NCBI RefSeq assembly: GCF_001870515.1
Contig: NZ_MDGT01000005.1
Coordinates: 124,001-188,000 of the forward strand
DNA length: 64,000 nt
Direction of reading: 5' to 3'
Source of the DNA: Idiomarina sp. MD25a
GTDB lineage: Bacteria > Pseudomonadota > Gammaproteobacteria > Enterobacterales > Alteromonadaceae
Numbering within the stretch: position 1 is the first letter of the stretch; the number at the start of each line of letters is the position of its first letter. The notes beneath the pieces were generated by a model. The model saw only the letters and a list, made by a program, of their open reading frames with translations, was not told the origin of the DNA and did no database searches. A program made the position numbers and the translations under genes. Of this stretch, positions 35,709 through 45,846 are shown piece by piece.

Positions 35709-36602
35709 ATGTGGTTTAAAAACGCCCGCGTGTATCGTTTTGGCGAATCATTTCAGTTACCCGAGGACTTTGAGTCTCAACTTCAAGCACAGCTATTTAA
35801 GCCGTGTAGTCGGCAGGATATGACTAGCTTTGGTTGGACGTCAGTATTTGGTGCGCAAAGTGAGGTACTCCATCATGCGGTTGAGCAATGCTATCTAGTC
35901 TGTGCTCAACGTGAAGAGAAGGTCTTGCCGGCTGCGGTAGTGAATGCTGAACTTGAGCAAAAGGTACAAGCGATTCAGGACACCGAAGGCCGTCCCGTTA
36001 ATGGTAAAGAAAAGAAAAACCTTAAAGAAGATATTACCCATCAATTGCTACCCCAAGCATTCAGTAAGTTTCGTAAAACTTGGGCCTATATTGATTTAAA
36101 ACGTCAACTCGTCATTGTTGATGAATCCAGTGCTAACAAAGCAGAAGATTTGCTCGGCTTATTACGTGCCAGTTTAGGCTCTTTACCCGTCAAGCCGATT
36201 GCTCTTGCGGAGTCGGCAGAAGTGCTACTCACCGAGTGGCTCACCACACAAGCACTACCCAGTCGATTCGATTTAGGCGATGAGCTCGAGCTGCGCTCGC
36301 CACAAGCGGATGGCGGTATCATCCGGTGCAAACAAGAAGATCTGACACGTGAAGATGTCCAAGCACACGCTGCTGCGGGCAAACAAGTGGTCAAGTTAGG
36401 GCTCGTTTGGAATGAACATATCGAGTGTGTCATAGAGGCCGATTGGGCCTTGAAGCGCATAAAAGCAACGGACCAACTACTGGACGATCAAGATGACTGG
36501 AATGATGCCTCGCCCGAACAAAAACTCGATAGCGATTTAGCCCTAGTATCTGCCGAGCTTGGTGCTTTACTTGACGATTTATTCAGTATTTCAGCTGAGT
36601 GA
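35709..36602 (+). CDS. rdgC: Recombination-associated protein RdgC
   Basis: 297 residues, full family length, with the characteristic start MWFKNARVYRF, FGWTSVFG and KEKKNLKEDITHQLLP and an acidic C-terminus. RdgC is a ring-shaped double-strand DNA-binding protein that limits RecA. It follows the sensor kinase by 12 nt, and its last codons overlap the 3' end of the opposite HDOD gene by 12 nt. Confidence 0.95.
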   Translation: MWFKNARVYRFGESFQLPEDFESQLQAQLFKPCSRQDMTSFGWTSVFGAQSEVLHHAVEQCYLVCAQREEKVLPAAVVNAELEQKVQAIQDTEGRPVNGKEKKNLKEDITHQLLPQAFSKFRKTWAYIDLKRQLVIVDESSANKAEDLLGLLRASLGSLPVKPIALAESAEVLLTEWLTTQALPSRFDLGDELELRSPQADGGIIRCKQEDLTREDVQAHAAAGKQVVKLGLVWNEHIECVIEADWALKRIKATDQLLDDQDDWNDASPEQKLDSDLALVSAELGALLDDLFSISAE

Positions 36603-37442
36603 GGTGCGTAAAGCTTGATAACGGTTCTGGGTCGATTCGTCGTCCCAGAAGTCGTTTACTGGAATAATCTCTCGCTGTTGGTATTCGGCTAGCGTCATCG
36701 CCCCATCAATAGGTCTAGAATGCCCCGTTAATAAACTGGCGATATGCACGATATCGCAGTAGTTCACCACTAAGGGGTCGTTAAGATCCTCGAAACGCCC
36801 ACGGTTATAAAAATAAGGCACCTTGATAAGATTGGGTGCGAAGCGCCAGTGCTCTAAAACGCTGACGCCCAAGCTACGATCAAAGTGTGTAATGGTTTGG
36901 CTCATAAACGATGGATTGGCAAAACTATCATCGAATTCATCAGCAATTTTTAGAATGGGTGCAACACCGATTCTGCATACCATGCCTGCTAATAGCGACA
37001 CGTCTTGATGTAGGCGATTACAGTAGCCACGTTCGTGCAGATGCTGCGTGACGATAACTGAAGCAGCGGCGATGTCGCGCGATTCAGTTAGAAATTTCTG
37101 TGCGTATTGTTTAACGATGTCATTCTTCGGGTTGAAGATCTGTTCCACAGCCATCGCTACGACTAACGTTCGGATGCGTCGTAAACCAATACGCGTAAGT
37201 GCTTGCATCAAACTCTCTGCGCGTGCTCGCCCACTTAGGTAAGCGCTATTAGCCAACCGAATTAACCGCGCACTCAGCGCAGTGTCGTGCTGAATAATAG
37301 CTGCTAAGTCGTGTAAATTAGTATCGGGATTACTGGTCGCTTGACGGATTCGCTCTGCGGTTTCTGGCAACCCGGGTAACTTAAGCTGGTCCCGTTGAAT
37401 TCTGTCTTCTATCAATAAATACAGTGCGTTGGTTGCCGTCAT
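36591..37442 (-). CDS. HDOD domain protein
   Basis: 283 residues with an HDOD domain at about 12-215: LKLPGLPETAERIRQATSN, LAAIIQHDTALSARLIRLANSA and ALTRIGLRRIRTLVVA. HDOD proteins are catalytically inactive HD relatives tied to signalling and stress regulation; no output domain is visible here. It stands alone, converging on rdgC. Function is not determined. Confidence 0.88.
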   Translation of the reverse strand: MTATNALYLLIEDRIQRDQLKLPGLPETAERIRQATSNPDTNLHDLAAIIQHDTALSARLIRLANSAYLSGRARAESLMQALTRIGLRRIRTLVVAMAVEQIFNPKNDIVKQYAQKFLTESRDIAAASVIVTQHLHERGYCNRLHQDVSLLAGMVCRIGVAPILKIADEFDDSFANPSFMSQTITHFDRSLGVSVLEHWRFAPNLIKVPYFYNRGRFEDLNDPLVVNYCDIVHIASLLTGHSRPIDGAMTLAEYQQREIIPVNDFWDDESTQNRYQALRTSLS

Positions 37443-37545
37443 GACTCGTTTCCAGATCCTTATTCACTACCTAACTTGCGATATTGTCCGCATCGCATTA
37501 AATTGTTTTAATTCATTTTACTACTATACCGACAAAGTTGAACTT

Positions 37546-39231
37546 ATGTTAAAACAAATTTTCACCATTGCGCCATTGGTTCTTGCTTTATCAGCTTGTT
37601 CAGAACAAGCGACTTCTCAGGAAACGCAAGCAAACCAAGGTTCCACTGCTTCAGCCCAGCAAACGTCTGATTACACACTTGTCAAAGGTGCTGAAGATCG
37701 CTTTGGGATTTATACCGACTACACGCTGACTGCTGATATTTCACACCTGACAACCAATCAAAAAGAAATGTTGGGACTATTGATTGAAGCCGCCAAAATC
37801 ATGGATGACCTATTCTGGCAACAAGCCTTCGCCCATGACAAGCGTTCATTCTTAAATGCGGTTCCCGATTCCGCGCAATCATTCGCTGATATTAACTACG
37901 GTCCTTGGGATCGACTCAACGGTGATAAACCGTTTTTGCGTGAGTTTAGCGAGAAGCCAGCAGGCGCCAACTTCTATCCTGCTGATATGAGCAAAAAAGA
38001 GTTCAATGACTTTAACAATGAAGAGAAAACCAGCGAATATACGTTGATTCGTCGCGACGGCTCGGGTCAACTGACCGTTGTACCCTATGCAAATGCATAC
38101 TCAGAAGAGCTCAAGCAAGCGGCTAAACTACTTCGTCAAGCAGCTGAGTTAGCCGAGGATCCTGACTTTGCTCACTACTTGAACCTGCGTGCCGATGCAT
38201 TTTTAAGTAACGAGTATCGTCCATCCGATTTGGCTTGGATGGATATGCAAAATAATGACATTGATGTGGTCATCGGTCCCATTGAAACCTATGAGGATCA
38301 GCTGTTTGGCTACAAAACAGCATTTGAGGCCTATGTACTCGTTAAAGATAAACAATGGAGCGAGCGACTTGCTAAATACGCGCAATTTTTACCTGAGCTA
38401 CAACGCGGCTTGCCTGTTGAGGGTAAGTATAAGCAAGAAATGCCAGGTGCTAACGCACAATTAAATGCCTACGATGCGGTCTATTTTGCCGGCCACTCAA
38501 ACGCGGGCAGCAAAACCATTGCTATCAACCTGCCTAACGATGAATACGTGCAACTTGAAAAGGGCACTCGCCGTCTGCAACTTAAAAACGCAATGCGTGC
38601 CAAATTTGACAAGATTTTGCTGCCCATCGCAGAGCAGTTGATTGTGCCGGAACAACGCGAAAACATTACTTTTGATGCATTCTTCGCTAACACCATGTTC
38701 CACGAAGTGGCTCATGGGCTCGGTATTAAAAATACGATCAACGATAAAGGCACCGTGCGCGCTGCATTAAAAGAGCACGCGTCAGCGCTGGAAGAAGGTA
38801 AAGCGGATATCTTGGGCCTATACATGGTGACCCAGCTGTTCGAAAGAGGTGAACTTTCTACAGGTACCTTACAAGACTATTATACAACCTTCATGGCAAG
38901 TATATTCCGTTCAGTTCGCTTTGGCGCTTCAAGCGCTCATGGTAAAGCGAACATGATTCGTTTTAACTACTTCGCCAATGAAGGCGCATTTACTCGCAAT
39001 GCCGAAGGCCAATACGCCATCAACATGGAAAAAATGCGCGCAGCGATGACCAGTCTTTCGGAGAAGATCTTGCAGTTGCAAGGTGACGGTAATTACCAAG
39101 GCGTCAGTGAGTTAGTTGATCGTCTGGGCGTTATTAGCCCTCAGCTACAATCCGATTTAGACAAGCTATCGAATGCTGGCATTCCAGTGGATGTCACGTT
39201 TAATCAAGGAAAAGCCGAACTTGGCCTTTAA
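37546..39231 (+). CDS. Lipoprotein zinc metallopeptidase, DPP III-like
   Basis: 561 residues from the ATG at 37546; a longer frame from 37429 would add a tail overlapping the HDOD gene. The lipobox LALSAC puts the lipidated Cys near residue 18. The catalytic site is HEVAHGLG, with a downstream EEGKADILGLYM providing the third zinc ligand, an arrangement close to M49 dipeptidyl-peptidase III relatives, though M49 has HExxxH rather than HExxH. It should be an envelope peptidase. A terminator hairpin follows at 39248. Family assignment is moderate. Confidence 0.72.
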   Translation: MLKQIFTIAPLVLALSACSEQATSQETQANQGSTASAQQTSDYTLVKGAEDRFGIYTDYTLTADISHLTTNQKEMLGLLIEAAKIMDDLFWQQAFAHDKRSFLNAVPDSAQSFADINYGPWDRLNGDKPFLREFSEKPAGANFYPADMSKKEFNDFNNEEKTSEYTLIRRDGSGQLTVVPYANAYSEELKQAAKLLRQAAELAEDPDFAHYLNLRADAFLSNEYRPSDLAWMDMQNNDIDVVIGPIETYEDQLFGYKTAFEAYVLVKDKQWSERLAKYAQFLPELQRGLPVEGKYKQEMPGANAQLNAYDAVYFAGHSNAGSKTIAINLPNDEYVQLEKGTRRLQLKNAMRAKFDKILLPIAEQLIVPEQRENITFDAFFANTMFHEVAHGLGIKNTINDKGTVRAALKEHASALEEGKADILGLYMVTQLFERGELSTGTLQDYYTTFMASIFRSVRFGASSAHGKANMIRFNYFANEGAFTRNAEGQYAINMEKMRAAMTSLSEKILQLQGDGNYQGVSELVDRLGVISPQLQSDLDKLSNAGIPVDVTFNQGKAELGL

Positions 39232-39247
39232 ACTGTCGCTTGAACTC

Positions 39248-39271
39248 AGCGTGCGCCCTATGGCGCACGCT
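39248..39271 (+). terminator. Terminator hairpin behind the lipoprotein peptidase
   Basis: AGCGTGCGCC and GGCGCACGCT form a perfect 10-bp stem with a CTAT loop, 17 nt after the stop. It is followed by ATCAACTTT, so the T run is weak. Confidence 0.65.
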
Positions 39272-39278
39272 ATCAACT

Positions 39279-39307
39279 TTGCCTACCCCCTAACCCTGTG
39301 CTAGAAT
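39279..39307 (+). promoter_or_regulatory. Sigma-70 promoter of SulP-Usp operon
   Basis: TTGCCT (39279-39284), a 17-nt spacer and TAGAAT (39302-39307) make a good promoter. The predicted leader is about 130 nt and contains a small hairpin (TGGTT/AACCA near 39320-39337). Confidence 0.55.
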
Positions 39308-39445
39308 CCGCGCGCTTCAGTGGTTGAACTTTAACCACAGTGTCACATCCGTGTCAGTTCATTCAAATACACTGCATGCTCCGTACATGTGACATACAAA
39401 CTAGATGCACTCCATCTCACTGTATTTTTAATTGGGTAACGTTTT

Positions 39446-40930
39446 ATGTGGAAGTCGATCCAGGCAAACTGGTTTTCAAACCTGCGCGGTGATGTATTAT
39501 CGGGTCTTGTTGTTGCTTTAGCACTCATTCCTGAAGCCATTGCTTTCTCAATTATTGCGGGCGTCGATCCTAAAATCGGACTTTATGCGTCGTTTGCCAT
39601 CGCTGTGATTATCTCGTTCACCGGTGGACGTCCTGGCATGATCTCAGCTGCAACAGGCGCTATGGCACTGTTAATGGTGACACTGGTTAAAGAGCATGGT
39701 TTAGAATATCTTCTCGCCGCAACGTTACTCACTGGTGTACTACAAATAATCGCGGGTTATTTAAAACTGGGCGAACTGATGCGTTTTGTGTCTCGGTCGG
39801 TGGTTACGGGATTTGTTAACGCACTGGCGATTCTGATTTTTATGGCTCAGTTACCCGAGCTCACCAATGTCACTTGGCATGTTTATGTTATGACCGCGGC
39901 AGGATTAGCGATCATCTATGGTTTTCCCTATATCCCGGTTATTGGTCGGATGTTACCGTCACCGTTGATCTGTATTCTTTCACTGACGGTTATCGCGATT
40001 TACTTTGGCATCGACGTGCGCACCGTGGGCGACATGGGCGAATTACCCGATACCTTGCCCGTATTTTTGTGGCCCGATGTACCTCTTAATTTTGAAACAC
40101 TGGCCATTATTTTCCCCTATTCACTCGGCTTGGCTATAGTCGGTATGCTTGAGTCACTGATGACTGCGACCATTGTCGACGACCTCACTGATACATCGAG
40201 TGATCGTAATCGCGAATGTAAGGGTCAAGGTATTGCCAATATTGGCTCAGGCCTGCTCGGTGGTATGGCAGGTTGCGCAATGATAGGCCAATCGATTATC
40301 AACGTTAAATCAGGTGGTCGAACGCGGCTTTCCACATTTATTGCCGGGACTTTTTTGTTGATATTGATCTTATTTTTAGATGAATGGCTCAAACAAATTC
40401 CAATGGCTGCACTCGTTGCAGTGATGATTATGGTTTCAATTGGTACCTTTAGTTGGGACTCAATTCGGAACCTCAAACAACACCCACTGTCTACCAACAT
40501 TGTCATGTTAGCGACAGTTGCCGTGGTCGTTGCGACTCATAACTTGGCGCTAGGCGTATTTGTTGGCGTACTATTAGCGTCAGTGTTCTTTGCTAATAAA
40601 GTTGGCCATTACATGGCTGTAACTTCGAGTTTAAATGAAGCGTCGTTCTGTCGCACGTATAAAGTCGCAGGGCAAGTTTTCTTCAGCTCATCCGAAAAAT
40701 TTATTGCTGCGTTCGACTTTAAAGAGGGTGTCGATAAGATTGTTATCGACCTTAGCGAGGCGCACTTTTGGGATATCACCGCCGTCAATGCGCTTGATCG
40801 GGTGGTTATTAAATTTAGACGTGAAGGTGCAGAAGTCGACGTCATTGGATTGAACAAAGCCAGCGCGACTATCGTCGATCGCTTTGGAGAACATAACCAA
40901 AGTGATGCCAAAGACTTGATCGGACATTAA
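39446..40930 (+). CDS. SulP family anion transporter with STAS domain
   Basis: 494 residues. The membrane domain (about 10-380, roughly 12-14 segments) carries the SulP motifs [19 protein letters not shown] and [21 protein letters not shown]; a STAS domain follows (about 385-490; [21 protein letters not shown]). SulP members carry sulfate, bicarbonate or other anions. The short, compact form paired with a Usp gene resembles bicarbonate-type transporters, but I cannot fix the substrate. Confidence 0.88.
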   Translation: MWKSIQANWFSNLRGDVLSGLVVALALIPEAIAFSIIAGVDPKIGLYASFAIAVIISFTGGRPGMISAATGAMALLMVTLVKEHGLEYLLAATLLTGVLQIIAGYLKLGELMRFVSRSVVTGFVNALAILIFMAQLPELTNVTWHVYVMTAAGLAIIYGFPYIPVIGRMLPSPLICILSLTVIAIYFGIDVRTVGDMGELPDTLPVFLWPDVPLNFETLAIIFPYSLGLAIVGMLESLMTATIVDDLTDTSSDRNRECKGQGIANIGSGLLGGMAGCAMIGQSIINVKSGGRTRLSTFIAGTFLLILILFLDEWLKQIPMAALVAVMIMVSIGTFSWDSIRNLKQHPLSTNIVMLATVAVVVATHNLALGVFVGVLLASVFFANKVGHYMAVTSSLNEASFCRTYKVAGQVFFSSSEKFIAAFDFKEGVDKIVIDLSEAHFWDITAVNALDRVVIKFRREGAEVDVIGLNKASATIVDRFGEHNQSDAKDLIGH

Positions 40931-40944
40931 TTAAGGTAAGTCGT

Positions 40945-41793
40945 ATGAAACACGTTATCGCTTGTATTGATGAATCACGCATGGCGCATGCGGTTACACA
41001 GTATGCCACATGGTCTGCACAGCGGCTGCAGACACCATTGACGTTATTTCACGTATTAGATGAGCTGCGTTATCCAGTCAATTCTGATATGACAGGAAAT
41101 ATCGGCTTAGGTAGCCGAGAGTCGTTACTTGAAGAACTTGCCGAACTCGATGAGCGTCGTAATAAGCTCGCCTTAGAGCATGGTCATCATCTACTTGAAG
41201 CGGCAAAAAGTTATGCCGAAGAAATGGGTGCAGATGAGGTGCATTTACGCCAAAGACATGGCGACTTAGCCGAGTCACTTGCGACACTCGAGGAAGAACT
41301 GCGATTATTGGTAATTGGCTTACACGGTGCTGAGACCTGTGACAGTGATCGTTTAGGTCATCAAATTGAGACCATCGTGCGCAATGTTCGCCGCCCTATT
41401 CTAGCGGTGCCAGAACACTACAAGGCGCCGACCAATGTAATGCTTGCTTTCGATGGCAGTGACGTTTCTCGTAAAGGCGTCAAGATGTTAGCTGAATCTC
41501 CGCTATTCATCGGTATGCCCATTCATGTCGTTATGGTGGGTGCGGCGACAGCTGACGCCAACGCATCGGTAGAGGCAGCGGTCAGTCATTTACAAGAATT
41601 TCGTCACCAAGTGAGCTATGAGATCAGAGCCGGTGAAGTTGAATCAACTTTGCGCGATATCCAACAAGAGCGTAATATCGACATGCTCATTATGGGAGCT
41701 TATAGTCACTCAAAGTTACGTCAGTTGTTTATGGGAAGCACCACATCAAAGGTGCTATCTCGTGCTACAACACCGGTTTTATTACTTCGTTAA
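40945..41793 (+). CDS. Tandem universal stress protein (UspA-type)
   Basis: 282 residues in two Usp domains (about 1-150 and 155-282). The second ends with the nucleotide-binding pattern GAYSHSKLRQLFMGSTTSKVLSRATTPVLLL; the first lacks the full G-2x-G-9x-G(S/T) motif. It lies 14 nt behind the SulP gene, an arrangement often seen, and probably regulates or stabilises the transporter in response to ATP status or stress. Confidence 0.85.
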   Translation: MKHVIACIDESRMAHAVTQYATWSAQRLQTPLTLFHVLDELRYPVNSDMTGNIGLGSRESLLEELAELDERRNKLALEHGHHLLEAAKSYAEEMGADEVHLRQRHGDLAESLATLEEELRLLVIGLHGAETCDSDRLGHQIETIVRNVRRPILAVPEHYKAPTNVMLAFDGSDVSRKGVKMLAESPLFIGMPIHVVMVGAATADANASVEAAVSHLQEFRHQVSYEIRAGEVESTLRDIQQERNIDMLIMGAYSHSKLRQLFMGSTTSKVLSRATTPVLLLR

Positions 41794-41819
41794 TTGCATA
41801 CACCTTAGGAACTCATTGA

Positions 41820-43034
41820 ATGACGCCAGATTGGCAAGAACTAGAACTCGATGATGCACTGATATCAGTGCTCAAAGCAGCAGGTTTGAATAAGCCCGCA
41901 AAGGTCCAGCAAGCCGCGTTGCCGGCAGCAATGGATGGTCACGATCTGTTGATCAGCTCGCCGACCGGCACAGGTAAAACCTTAGCTTTTTTGCTGCCCG
42001 TATTGCAGCACATGATTGATTTCCCACGTAAGCAGCCAGGCTCTGCGCGTGCCCTGATTATGGCACCTACGCGCGAGCTCGCAGAGCAAATCTATCAACA
42101 AGCCGAAATGTTTCGTGAGCTTACCAATCTTACATCGATTGTGGTGACAGGTGGGGTTAATTACGGTAGCCAATTGAATCGACTCGAAAAAAGTCATGAT
42201 CTTGTTATCGCAACCCCGGGGCGCTTACTAGACTTGCTAGAAGCAGAGCAATACGAACTCGAAACCGTCGAGTGGCTGGTTATTGATGAAGCAGACCGCA
42301 TGTTGGACATGGGCTTTAAAGACGTGGTTAAAGATATCGCCATGCATGCCCGAAACCGCCAACACGCTATTTTATGTTCGGCGACCATAGACAGTGAAGG
42401 CGTTGCAGCTTTCTCGCGCTCTTTGCTTAATGAGCCGGAGTTGATAGAAGTTACACCGCCTAAGAGAGAACGCGGTAAAATAATCGAACAAGCCTACTTA
42501 GCCGATACCGACGAGCATAAACGCCAGTTACTGTTGGCTTTGTTAAAGCAGCATCCAGGCCGCTCAATTATTTTTGCGCGCACGCGTGAACGAGTGCAGG
42601 CGCTAGCCAGCTTTCTTCAATCTGTAGATGTACCCGTCATGTTTTTACGCGGTGACTTGCCCCATGCTGAACGTCAGCAAAAGATCGTTGAATTTAAGCG
42701 TCGTGACAATGCCGTGTTAGTCGCCACCGATGTGGCTTCCCGTGGACTTGATATCGATGAAATTAAATTGGTTATCAACTACGACTTACCAAAACAAGCC
42801 GACGTTTATGTTCACCGCATTGGTCGTACCGCCCGTGCCGGACAAAAAGGTCTTGCGGTGTCTCTTGTGGAAGCGCATGATGCACTGTTACTCGGTAAAA
42901 TTGAACGCTATATGGAGCACCGCCTCGATCGTCGAGTGATTGATGGACTTAAACCTCAATATAAGTTTCCATCAACAGATAAAAAGCGGGTTAAAAAGAA
43001 GAAGCAAGCGAAGAAAACTAAAAAGCGCCGTTAA
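41820..43034 (+). CDS. srmB: DEAD-box RNA helicase, SrmB-like
   Basis: 404 residues with all helicase motifs: SSPTGTGKT, PTRELAEQ, TPGRLLD, DEAD in VIDEADRMLDMGF, SAT, ARTRERV, ATDVASRGLDI and HRIGRTARAG. The short length and a Lys/Arg-rich tail (about 370-404) resemble SrmB, which helps assemble the large ribosomal subunit. The stop codon sits in the loop of a bidirectional terminator shared with the VanZ-like gene. RhlE-type alternatives are possible. Confidence 0.85.
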   Translation: MTPDWQELELDDALISVLKAAGLNKPAKVQQAALPAAMDGHDLLISSPTGTGKTLAFLLPVLQHMIDFPRKQPGSARALIMAPTRELAEQIYQQAEMFRELTNLTSIVVTGGVNYGSQLNRLEKSHDLVIATPGRLLDLLEAEQYELETVEWLVIDEADRMLDMGFKDVVKDIAMHARNRQHAILCSATIDSEGVAAFSRSLLNEPELIEVTPPKRERGKIIEQAYLADTDEHKRQLLLALLKQHPGRSIIFARTRERVQALASFLQSVDVPVMFLRGDLPHAERQQKIVEFKRRDNAVLVATDVASRGLDIDEIKLVINYDLPKQADVYVHRIGRTARAGQKGLAVSLVEAHDALLLGKIERYMEHRLDRRVIDGLKPQYKFPSTDKKRVKKKKQAKKTKKRR

Positions 43035-43046
43035 TTACGGCGCTTT
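43022..43046. terminator. Bidirectional terminator holding two stop codons
   Basis: AAAGCGCCGT and ACGGCGCTTT form a perfect 10-bp stem around TAATT. The stop codons of srmB (43032-43034) and of the opposite VanZ-like gene (43031-43033) fall at the loop. A/T ends on both sides permit termination in both directions. Confidence 0.72.
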
Positions 43047-43405
43047 CGATATAACCAGAGCAAAGAGAAGTAGGCGACCACACCCGCTGCATCAGCAAGC
43101 CAGTCCATCACATCAGAACCCCTGCCTGGGATGTAATACTGTATAACTTCTATCGCACAACCATAGATTAATAGCAACGCAATAGCGATTTTTCCTGATA
43201 AGTCGAACGCTTTATGTAACGTCACACTCAGTAAGAAAAAAGCGGTAAAGTGGACCCACTTATCAGCGTGAGGGATCATTCGACTCGCTTCATGGCTTGG
43301 AAATTGCCATAAGAATGCAATCGTAATGACCACTAACAGACTTACAAAAATTGCACGTGCCAACATGCGGGAGGTATTTAGGTTACTCAACGTCCTGTCC
43401 TTCAT
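43031..43405 (-). CDS. VanZ-like membrane protein
   Basis: 124 residues with four hydrophobic segments and VanZ-like family residues: HADKWVHFTAFFLLS, YGCAIEVIQYYIPGRGSD and DWLADAAGV. Function in proteobacteria is unknown. The ATG chosen overlaps the thiI 3' end by 23 nt, suggesting coupling; a later Met (43366) is possible. Confidence 0.78.
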   Translation of the reverse strand: MKDRTLSNLNTSRMLARAIFVSLLVVITIAFLWQFPSHEASRMIPHADKWVHFTAFFLLSVTLHKAFDLSGKIAIALLLIYGCAIEVIQYYIPGRGSDVMDWLADAAGVVAYFSLLWLYRKRRN

Positions 43406-44840
43406 ACACCGAAACGTTATCGTATCCTGCTTCCTGCAGTAACAACGTTTGCATTTTACTCATTACACCCTGCGAACAATATAATAGATAGTGTTTTGAG
43501 TCATCCAGTTTTACAAACTCTGACTGAACCTTAAAGAATGGCATCTCGATCACGTCCAATGACGTCGTTAACGGGTCATCATCGATTTCTTCTGCGGTGC
43601 GTATATCGACGATGACTTTAGGTTTAGCCGACTCGGTTTGCTTTAACTGAACTTGTTGCTGAGCGGCATCTGCAATATGCTGCATACTTAATACTTGTGC
43701 ATTACGAACCACGTGTTCGATAAGGTGCATATCAAGTTTTTCTTCTTCAGCCAGAATCGCCTGTTCGTTTGCTTTAACCGTCGGCTTATTGGAGATGACA
43801 CCACAATACTCTGGAATAGTTTTCGCCAACGCTTCGGTGCCGATGCGCTTAGCTTGATCAACGATGGTCTGCTTGTCCGCGGTAATCAAGGGACGCAAAA
43901 CCAATGTATCGGTGGCTTTATCAATAACCTGCAAGTTCGCTAAGGTTTGACTTGAAACTTGGCCAATCGCCTCACCGGTCACTAACGCCTGTGCCTTTAG
44001 GAAGTAGCCAACTCGTGTTGCCGCTCGGAGCATTTGTCGTTTCAAGACAACGCCCATCGCTCCATTATCGACATTGGTTAAAATATCTTCGACGATAGGC
44101 GCAAAATCAACGCTGACAAACTTGATCGGATGCGACTTAGTAAAACGCTCCCAAAGGTAGTGACAAATTTGTTTAACAGCCACTTCGTGCGCGTCGCCAC
44201 CCAAATTAAAAAAGCAAAAGTGAGTCCGCGCCCCTCGGCGAATAAACTCAAAGCTCGCAACGCTCGAGTCAAAACCACCACTCATTAAACTCAAAACAGT
44301 TTCTTGGGTTGGAATTGGAAAGCCACCTAAACCTTGTCGCCGTTCGCCCACTAACTGAATATTTTGCTCGATTATCTGCAGCGTAATCTCATGCTCTGGC
44401 GCCTTCAACTGAACTCGAGCCGTGGGTTGATGCTCCAGGAGGTAACCGCCGATATAGCGTTCAAGTTGCTGCGAAGAGAAGTCGTGATGACCTTTACGTT
44501 TGACCCTGACGGCAAAAGTTTGCTGCGCGATTTTTTCCAACCAAAACTGAGCAACCCACTCAGACAATACTTCAAACTCGTCTAGTGGACGTTCAATCAC
44601 TTCTGCAAACCACGATATACCTGGCGTACACGAGAGTTTATCAATGATTGCCTGGCGCGCCTGCTCGTCATCAGAAGACGTGCTAACTTCGATACGGTCC
44701 CATAGCCATTTAACATATAGCCCAGCGTCAATATCGGCTAAAACCTTCCTGAGGTTATTCGTTAATACTTTGCCGTAACGCTTCCGGACTGATCGGCTTT
44801 TAATGGTGATTTCGGCATGCAACCGTACAACGAACTTCAT
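43383..44840 (-). CDS. thiI: tRNA 4-thiouridine synthase / thiamine sulfur carrier ThiI
   Basis: 485 residues in the long, rhodanese-containing form. An N-terminal ferredoxin-like and THUMP region (about 1-170) is followed by the PP-loop SGGFDSSVASF, PEYCGVIS with a conserved Cys, and a C-terminal rhodanese domain with active Cys in LLYCSQGVMS. It makes s4U8 in tRNA and supplies sulfur for thiazole. It precedes the VanZ-like gene. Confidence 0.96.
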   Translation of the reverse strand: MKFVVRLHAEITIKSRSVRKRYGKVLTNNLRKVLADIDAGLYVKWLWDRIEVSTSSDDEQARQAIIDKLSCTPGISWFAEVIERPLDEFEVLSEWVAQFWLEKIAQQTFAVRVKRKGHHDFSSQQLERYIGGYLLEHQPTARVQLKAPEHEITLQIIEQNIQLVGERRQGLGGFPIPTQETVLSLMSGGFDSSVASFEFIRRGARTHFCFFNLGGDAHEVAVKQICHYLWERFTKSHPIKFVSVDFAPIVEDILTNVDNGAMGVVLKRQMLRAATRVGYFLKAQALVTGEAIGQVSSQTLANLQVIDKATDTLVLRPLITADKQTIVDQAKRIGTEALAKTIPEYCGVISNKPTVKANEQAILAEEEKLDMHLIEHVVRNAQVLSMQHIADAAQQQVQLKQTESAKPKVIVDIRTAEEIDDDPLTTSLDVIEMPFFKVQSEFVKLDDSKHYLLYCSQGVMSKMQTLLLQEAGYDNVSVYEGQDVE

Positions 44841-44911
44841 GGTGCCCTCAGTTTCCGCTTGGTAGAAAAGCCACCAATTATACGATTTTTTCGCCCTTCG
44901 AGCTAGTTAAG

Positions 44912-45841
44912 CTACTCAATTACATCAACTGGATCGGACTCTTTTGCCTTACCTTGCATGATAGCGATATCTACGCGCCGATTAAGTGCACGGTTAGATG
45001 CTGAGTTATTAGGAACAATCGGTTTGGTATCTGCATAACCCATCGTCACTAGCCGCGATTGATCAAACCCCTCAACCGTGGTCATTTCCTCAGCGACCGC
45101 AACGGCGCGTTTAGCGGATAGATCCCATTTAGAACTGTACATCTCAGAAACCAGTGGTTGGTTATCCGTATGACCAGAAATAGTAATCTCGCCAGGAATA
45201 TCCTTTAATGCTTGAGCCACTTCGCGAATGACCGGTTTAAACTGTGGCTGCAAAAAGGCAGACCCCTCAGGAAACGAGCCGTTTTCTTTAATTCGGATTA
45301 TAATTTGCTGACCCAACTGCTCGAGTTCAAGCGTGCCTGCCTTAATATTATCATTGAGTTGCTCTCGGATACGCTCCATCAGCTCCTTAACTTCCTCTTC
45401 CATTGCAGGTGCGGTTTTTGAGCTTTCTGCTGCTTTCTTATCCTCACTACTATCTGCTTGCTGACCGCCGCGCTCAGTTTGTTGACCGCCTGCAAAGTCA
45501 GACTCCCCCTCCTGAAACTCCAACATCTGCTGAGTCATCTCGACGGTCTGCTGCTGAATCGTTTCGATAGGCGTCGGTTCAGGTCGTCCGGGGCGGAATT
45601 CTTGCGCAATGACACTCGTGCCTTTGGGGATATCCTTCACCTCAATTTTATTTTGTACACCCAAGGCGTACTTCATTGAGCCTGCAATTTGCTTAAACTT
45701 CAGTACATCCATCTCGGAAAAGGCTAGTAGCAGCACGAAAAAACACATCAGTAGTGTCATCAAATCGGCAAAGGTTGCCATCCACATGGGAAGCCCAGGT
45801 GGTGGGCAACGGCATTCTTCTTGATCGTCTGCAGCAGCCAT
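44912..45841 (-). CDS. pomB: Flagellar motor stator protein PomB
   Basis: 309 residues. One N-terminal membrane helix has the ion-binding Asp26 (MATFADLMTLLMCFFVLLLAFSEMD), and a C-terminal OmpA-like peptidoglycan-binding domain (about 185-295; GHTDNQPLVS, NRALNRRVDI) anchors the stator. The start CRCPPPGLPMW resembles sodium-type PomB. A Glu/Gln-rich linker lies in between. It follows pomA by 5 nt. Confidence 0.93.
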   Translation of the reverse strand: MAAADDQEECRCPPPGLPMWMATFADLMTLLMCFFVLLLAFSEMDVLKFKQIAGSMKYALGVQNKIEVKDIPKGTSVIAQEFRPGRPEPTPIETIQQQTVEMTQQMLEFQEGESDFAGGQQTERGGQQADSSEDKKAAESSKTAPAMEEEVKELMERIREQLNDNIKAGTLELEQLGQQIIIRIKENGSFPEGSAFLQPQFKPVIREVAQALKDIPGEITISGHTDNQPLVSEMYSSKWDLSAKRAVAVAEEMTTVEGFDQSRLVTMGYADTKPIVPNNSASNRALNRRVDIAIMQGKAKESDPVDVIE

Positions 45842-45846
45842 AAGCG

